NCBI GenBank assembly: GCA_016234985.1
Contig: JACRNK010000139.1
Coordinates: 1 to 15,118 of the forward strand
DNA: 15,118 bases
Origin: Deltaproteobacteria bacterium
Lineage (GTDB): Bacteria > Desulfobacterota > GWC2-55-46 > UBA9637
Direction of reading: 5' to 3'
Of this stretch, positions 12,768 through 15,118 are shown piece after piece. The notes beneath the pieces were generated by a model, which saw only the letters and a program-made list of their open reading frames with translations, made no database searches and was not told the origin of the DNA. How positions within the stretch are numbered: position 1 is the first letter of the stretch; each line of letters starts with the position of its first letter. The position numbers and the translations under genes are program-made.

Positions 12768-13292
12768 GTGATAAAAAAAGACTACGACATATTAGATAAA
12801 GATATTCCCAACTTGATAGGCAAATTAATCAGGTTTTTAGGCAACAACAAAGTCCAATGTTCCCTTGATAAATATGACAAAGCCCTTGAAAGGTCTGGCC
12901 CAATATTTAAGGAATATTACCTCAAGCACCGTCATCCATGGTGGCGGACATTACTTGATTATCGTAGGTTGGAAAAGTCGGGTAAAGCAATATATAAGAA
13001 TGTAACCTCTGAAATAGCGGCACTGGCAGCCGATGCAAAAAAGATATTGAGCGAGCCGCATGCCGCAGGGGTATTAAAAAGCCTGTCAGAGGAGATAGAA
13101 AAAGTTGACCATTTAAATGCCGATGCTTATAAAGAGATTATGGCGCTGGTTAAACATAAAACCGGAGAAAACGGCAAGCGGCTGTTTATGCCGGTAAGGG
13201 CTGCGCTTACAGGAAGGCTCAAGGGGCTTGAACTGGAAAAGGTTTTTGCGCTTTTGGGAAAGAAAGGAATTTTGGAAAGGATAAGGAGATAA
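12768..13292 (+). CDS. Orphan protein with GluRS-type anticodon-binding domain
   Basis: This 174-residue frame starts with GTG at 12768; the in-frame codon two before it is a stop, so no longer version exists. A weak AGGA lies 7-8 nt upstream. Residues about 85-174 resemble the C-terminal anticodon-binding domain of bacterial glutamyl-tRNA synthetases, especially KHKTGENGKRLFMPVRAALTGRLKGLELEKVFALLGKKGILERI. The aminoacylation domain (HIGH and KMSKS motifs) is absent. Residues 1-80 are basic, aromatic-rich and unrecognised (HRHPWWRTLLDYRRLEKSG). It could be a truncated or fused remnant of gltX or a stand-alone RNA-binding paralogue. The intact codon structure over the full length argues for at least recent function. 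Confidence 0.65.
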   Translation: MIKKDYDILDKDIPNLIGKLIRFLGNNKVQCSLDKYDKALERSGPIFKEYYLKHRHPWWRTLLDYRRLEKSGKAIYKNVTSEIAALAADAKKILSEPHAAGVLKSLSEEIEKVDHLNADAYKEIMALVKHKTGENGKRLFMPVRAALTGRLKGLELEKVFALLGKKGILERIRR

Positions 13293-13304
13293 AAGAATTT
13301 ATAT

Positions 13305-13333
13305 TTCACAAGGATATGGGAGTATGCTAAAAT
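13305..13333 (+). promoter_or_regulatory. Extended -10 promoter for the antitoxin-toxin pair
   Basis: TTCACA (13305-13310), 17 nt, then TAAAAT (13328-13333), with TG one base before the -10 box, fits a sigma70 promoter with an extended -10. It lies about 110 nt before the antitoxin ATG and 12 nt after the upstream gene's stop. Confidence 0.45.
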
Positions 13334-13371
13334 AAAAACCTTAGAATATGGTTAATGGAGGTGTTGAAGAA

Positions 13372-13407
13372 ATGAATATACAAACAACAGAGCTGGTTAT
13401 TATATAA
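13372..13407 (+). other. Eleven-residue mini-ORF in the toxin-antitoxin leader
   Basis: The frame MNIQTTELVII* has a strong GGAGGTG site 8 nt upstream and lies between the promoter and the antitoxin gene. It may be a leader peptide, or the surviving first codons of a lost gene. Coding status is unproven. Confidence 0.25.
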
Positions 13408-13442
13408 TAGGTAAACAAAGAATAAAAAGATCGGAGGTTCAC

Positions 13443-13691
13443 ATGACATACAAGGCAATCAGATTGGAGGTTCCCTTTCAGAAGTTTCTTAATGCCCTTG
13501 AGCATCTTACACCTGATGAAAAGCTGGTTATTAGGAAGAAACTTGAAAGAGAGAAGGTTTCAACATGGGAAGAGAGGTTCGGAAGGGCTTTACAGACTCT
13601 TGGTAAAAAGAATACGAGGTTTTCCGAGGCTGAGATTGAGGAGGACGTAAGAAAGGCAATTGCCGAGGTCCGCAGCCGTGCACACAATTAG
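13443..13691 (+). CDS. Small antitoxin-like protein paired with PIN toxin
   Basis: This 82-residue protein has GGAGG 5 nt before its ATG. The sequence is strongly helical and charged: FQKFLNALEHLTPDEKLVIRKKLEREKVSTWEERFGRALQTLGKK, then EAEIEEDVRKAIAEVRSRAHN. The LTPDEKLVIRKKL segment and the late EEDVRKAIAEVR helix resemble small proteins commonly found directly upstream of PIN toxins of the COG1569 type. They are presumed to bind and inhibit the toxin through the C-terminal helix. Its 3' end overlaps the PIN gene by 14 nt, which is typical for translationally coupled toxin-antitoxin pairs. No helix-turn-helix or ribbon-helix-helix is obvious, so autoregulation cannot be read from sequence. 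Confidence 0.75.
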   Translation: MTYKAIRLEVPFQKFLNALEHLTPDEKLVIRKKLEREKVSTWEERFGRALQTLGKKNTRFSEAEIEEDVRKAIAEVRSRAHN

Positions 13692-14109
13692 GGCGGTCAT
13701 AGATACCAATATCTTCATCAGTGGGATTATCTCTCCTAAAGGGTCTCCGAGGAAGTTGCTTGAACTGGCCAGAAAAGGGACGTTCAAGGCAGTTTCCTCA
13801 ATCTCCATAAACCGTGAAATACTTGATGTGTTGCACAGAAATTATATTTACAGCAAATACGGACTTAATGAGGATATTGTCGACGATATAGCCTCATTCC
13901 TTTATGAAGGGACTGTCTTAACCGAGGATTCTTATTCAATCTCAAAGATCAGAAAAGACCCGGCAGACAATAAATTTATAGAATGCGCCATTGAGGGAGA
14001 GGCCGATTACATAGTTTCTGGTGATGAACACCTATTGAGCTTGAAACATTACAAAGGGATACAAATCATAAGTGCTAAGGATTTCCTAAAACTGCCCGGC
14101 ATGAAATAA
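13678..14109 (+). CDS. PIN-domain putative toxin (COG1569-type ribonuclease)
   Basis: I choose the GTG at 13678 (143 aa) because AGGT lies upstream and the protein then starts just before AVIDTN, as in the family. A TTG at 13660 would add six residues. The full set of PIN acidic residues is present: D9 in VIDTN, E47 in INREILDVL, D94 and D97 in DPADNKFIECA, and D116 in YIVSGDEHLL. These coordinate metal in an RNase active site, so the protein probably cleaves RNA when freed from its antitoxin. It ends LSLKHYKGIQIISAKDFLKL, a typical closing strand and helix. It overlaps the upstream antitoxin-like gene and is convergent with the response-regulator gene 45 bp away. A disabled toxin is not suggested. 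Confidence 0.88.
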   Translation: MHTIRAVIDTNIFISGIISPKGSPRKLLELARKGTFKAVSSISINREILDVLHRNYIYSKYGLNEDIVDDIASFLYEGTVLTEDSYSISKIRKDPADNKFIECAIEGEADYIVSGDEHLLSLKHYKGIQIISAKDFLKLPGMK

Positions 14110-14154
14110 CCGTGGCAGGATGGATTGGAACCCTCAAGAATATTAGGGGTAAGG

Positions 14155-15117
14155 TTAACCCTCCAGTTCCTTAATCCTTGCCTTAAATCCTTGTTTTTCT
14201 TTTTCAAGTTCAGAAATCCTTGCGTCAAGTTTTTCTATTATTTGCCTTCTTTTGCCCAGTTCAAGTTCCCTGCCAACCATAAGTTTGTTCATCCTCTCAA
14301 CTATATCAAGTTTATCCTTTAGTTCATTCTCAAGCTTTTTGCGCTCCGTTATATCCCTTATTATCCCTGTTGCATGCCACTCTCCCTTTACATTCATTGC
14401 AGATACGGAGAGTTCAAGAGGGAATTCTGTTCCATCCTTTTTAATGCCAGCGAGTTCAACGGTTTTGTTAATAATATTACCCTCGCCTGTTTTAAAAAAT
14501 CCTTTAAGCCCTTCCCATGACTTTTCCCGTAAATTTTCAGGGACAATCAGTTTATGGAGTTCTTTTCCAATCGCCTCAGCAGCGGTGTATCCAAAAATCT
14601 CCTCTGCCTTTTTGTTCCACAGATAGAGTGCATCCTTCTCGTTTATGCAAATTATTGCATCATTTGCAGTCTCGGTTAAGACCCTGTATCTTTCCTCGCT
14701 CTCCATTAAGGCATTCTCTGCCTGTTTGCGCTTTATCGCCTTGTCAGCCTCTTCCATTGCCCTGTTAACAACCGGCGCAAGCCGATAAAGACGGTCTTTC
14801 AGCACATAATCTGTTGCGCCTTTCTTCAATGACTCAACAGCCAATTCCTCGCCCATCGCGCCTGTAACAAATATAAACGGCGCATCTGGAGATTTTTCTT
14901 TTGCTATCTCCAGCGCGGAAAGTCCGTCAAAGGCAGGGAGTTTGTAATCTGCAAGGATTAAATCCGGGGCAAATTCCTCAAGCCCTTTTGTGAAATCATC
15001 CCTTGTATCAACCCGCTTTGATGAAAATTTGATTCCTGCCTTGCGAAGTTCATGCTCGTTTAAATCAGCGTCTGTTTGGACATCTTCAAGGAGCAGGATT
15101 TTCAGTTCTTTATTCAT
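14155..15117 (-). CDS. Response regulator with receiver, PAS and coiled-coil regions
   Basis: The 320-residue product begins one base from the window edge, so its ribosome-binding site is out of view, but the MNKELKILLLEDV start is typical of receivers. Residues 5-122 are the receiver domain: acidic pocket E11-D12, phospho-acceptor D57 in LILADYKLP, T85 and K107. Residues about 138-258 are a PAS domain with a PAC-like end (KKDGTEFPLELSVSA...GIIRDITERK). Residues about 258-320 are a long coiled coil with heptad leucines. No histidine kinase, GGDEF, EAL or DNA-binding output domain follows. It may act as a phosphorylation-dependent scaffold or partner for a kinase encoded beyond the right edge. 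The PAS ligand is not identifiable. Confidence 0.94.
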   Translation of the reverse strand: MNKELKILLLEDVQTDADLNEHELRKAGIKFSSKRVDTRDDFTKGLEEFAPDLILADYKLPAFDGLSALEIAKEKSPDAPFIFVTGAMGEELAVESLKKGATDYVLKDRLYRLAPVVNRAMEEADKAIKRKQAENALMESEERYRVLTETANDAIICINEKDALYLWNKKAEEIFGYTAAEAIGKELHKLIVPENLREKSWEGLKGFFKTGEGNIINKTVELAGIKKDGTEFPLELSVSAMNVKGEWHATGIIRDITERKKLENELKDKLDIVERMNKLMVGRELELGKRRQIIEKLDARISELEKEKQGFKARIKELEG

Positions 15118-15118
15118 A

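Overview
The window looks like part of a chromosome from a Gram-negative bacterium of moderate to low GC content. It encodes TonB, ExbB and ExbD, a TonB-dependent outer-membrane receptor, a second probable beta-barrel protein and many exported proteins. I cannot assign a taxon from sequence alone. The gene style and an SmbP-like protein fit an uncultured Nitrospirota or deltaproteobacterial-type lineage, which is an inference only. Intergenic space is rich in short palindromic repeats, and two gene remnants are visible or suspected.

Positions 1-55 hold the first codons of a HicB-like antitoxin reading off the left edge. Positions 256-5984 (all minus strand) hold a compact cluster. In transcription order it is a 79-residue conserved small protein, an SmbP-like His-heptad metal-binding protein flanked by two near-identical hairpins, a TonB-dependent receptor, an exported Asp-box (BNR) propeller with CxCC and GCPH motifs, then ExbB, ExbD and TonB. 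From the receptor to TonB the genes are separated by 18 nt or less or overlap by 4 nt. This looks like a receptor with its own energy-transducing motor and dedicated periplasmic proteins. Copper or another soft/transition metal is the most plausible substrate, by inference.

Positions 6184-8663 (minus strand) hold a second, probably related metal/thiol group. A His/Met/Cys-rich exported protein is present in two diverged copies, which bracket a TlpA-like thioredoxin and an outer-membrane barrel protein whose predicted mature N-terminus carries CDYC. A 146-bp inverted-repeat-bounded palindromic element sits inside this group. A strong sigma70-type promoter lies upstream of it, and a separate terminator closes the dinB side.

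Positions 9045-10559 (minus strand) hold DNA polymerase IV (dinB), with a predicted leaderless promoter and no C-terminal clamp motif, and an XRE-family regulator. A divergent promoter carrying a dyad symmetry over its -10 leads into plus-strand genes from 10789 onward: a large exported protein of unknown function and a small exported YbjQ/DUF74-like protein. These are followed by a repeat-bounded radical-SAM SPASM-domain remnant, an orphan protein with a glutamyl-tRNA-synthetase-type anticodon-binding domain, and an antitoxin/PIN-toxin pair with its own promoter. The right edge (minus strand) carries a response regulator with receiver, PAS and coiled-coil regions. No rRNA, tRNA, CRISPR array or intact transposase was seen.
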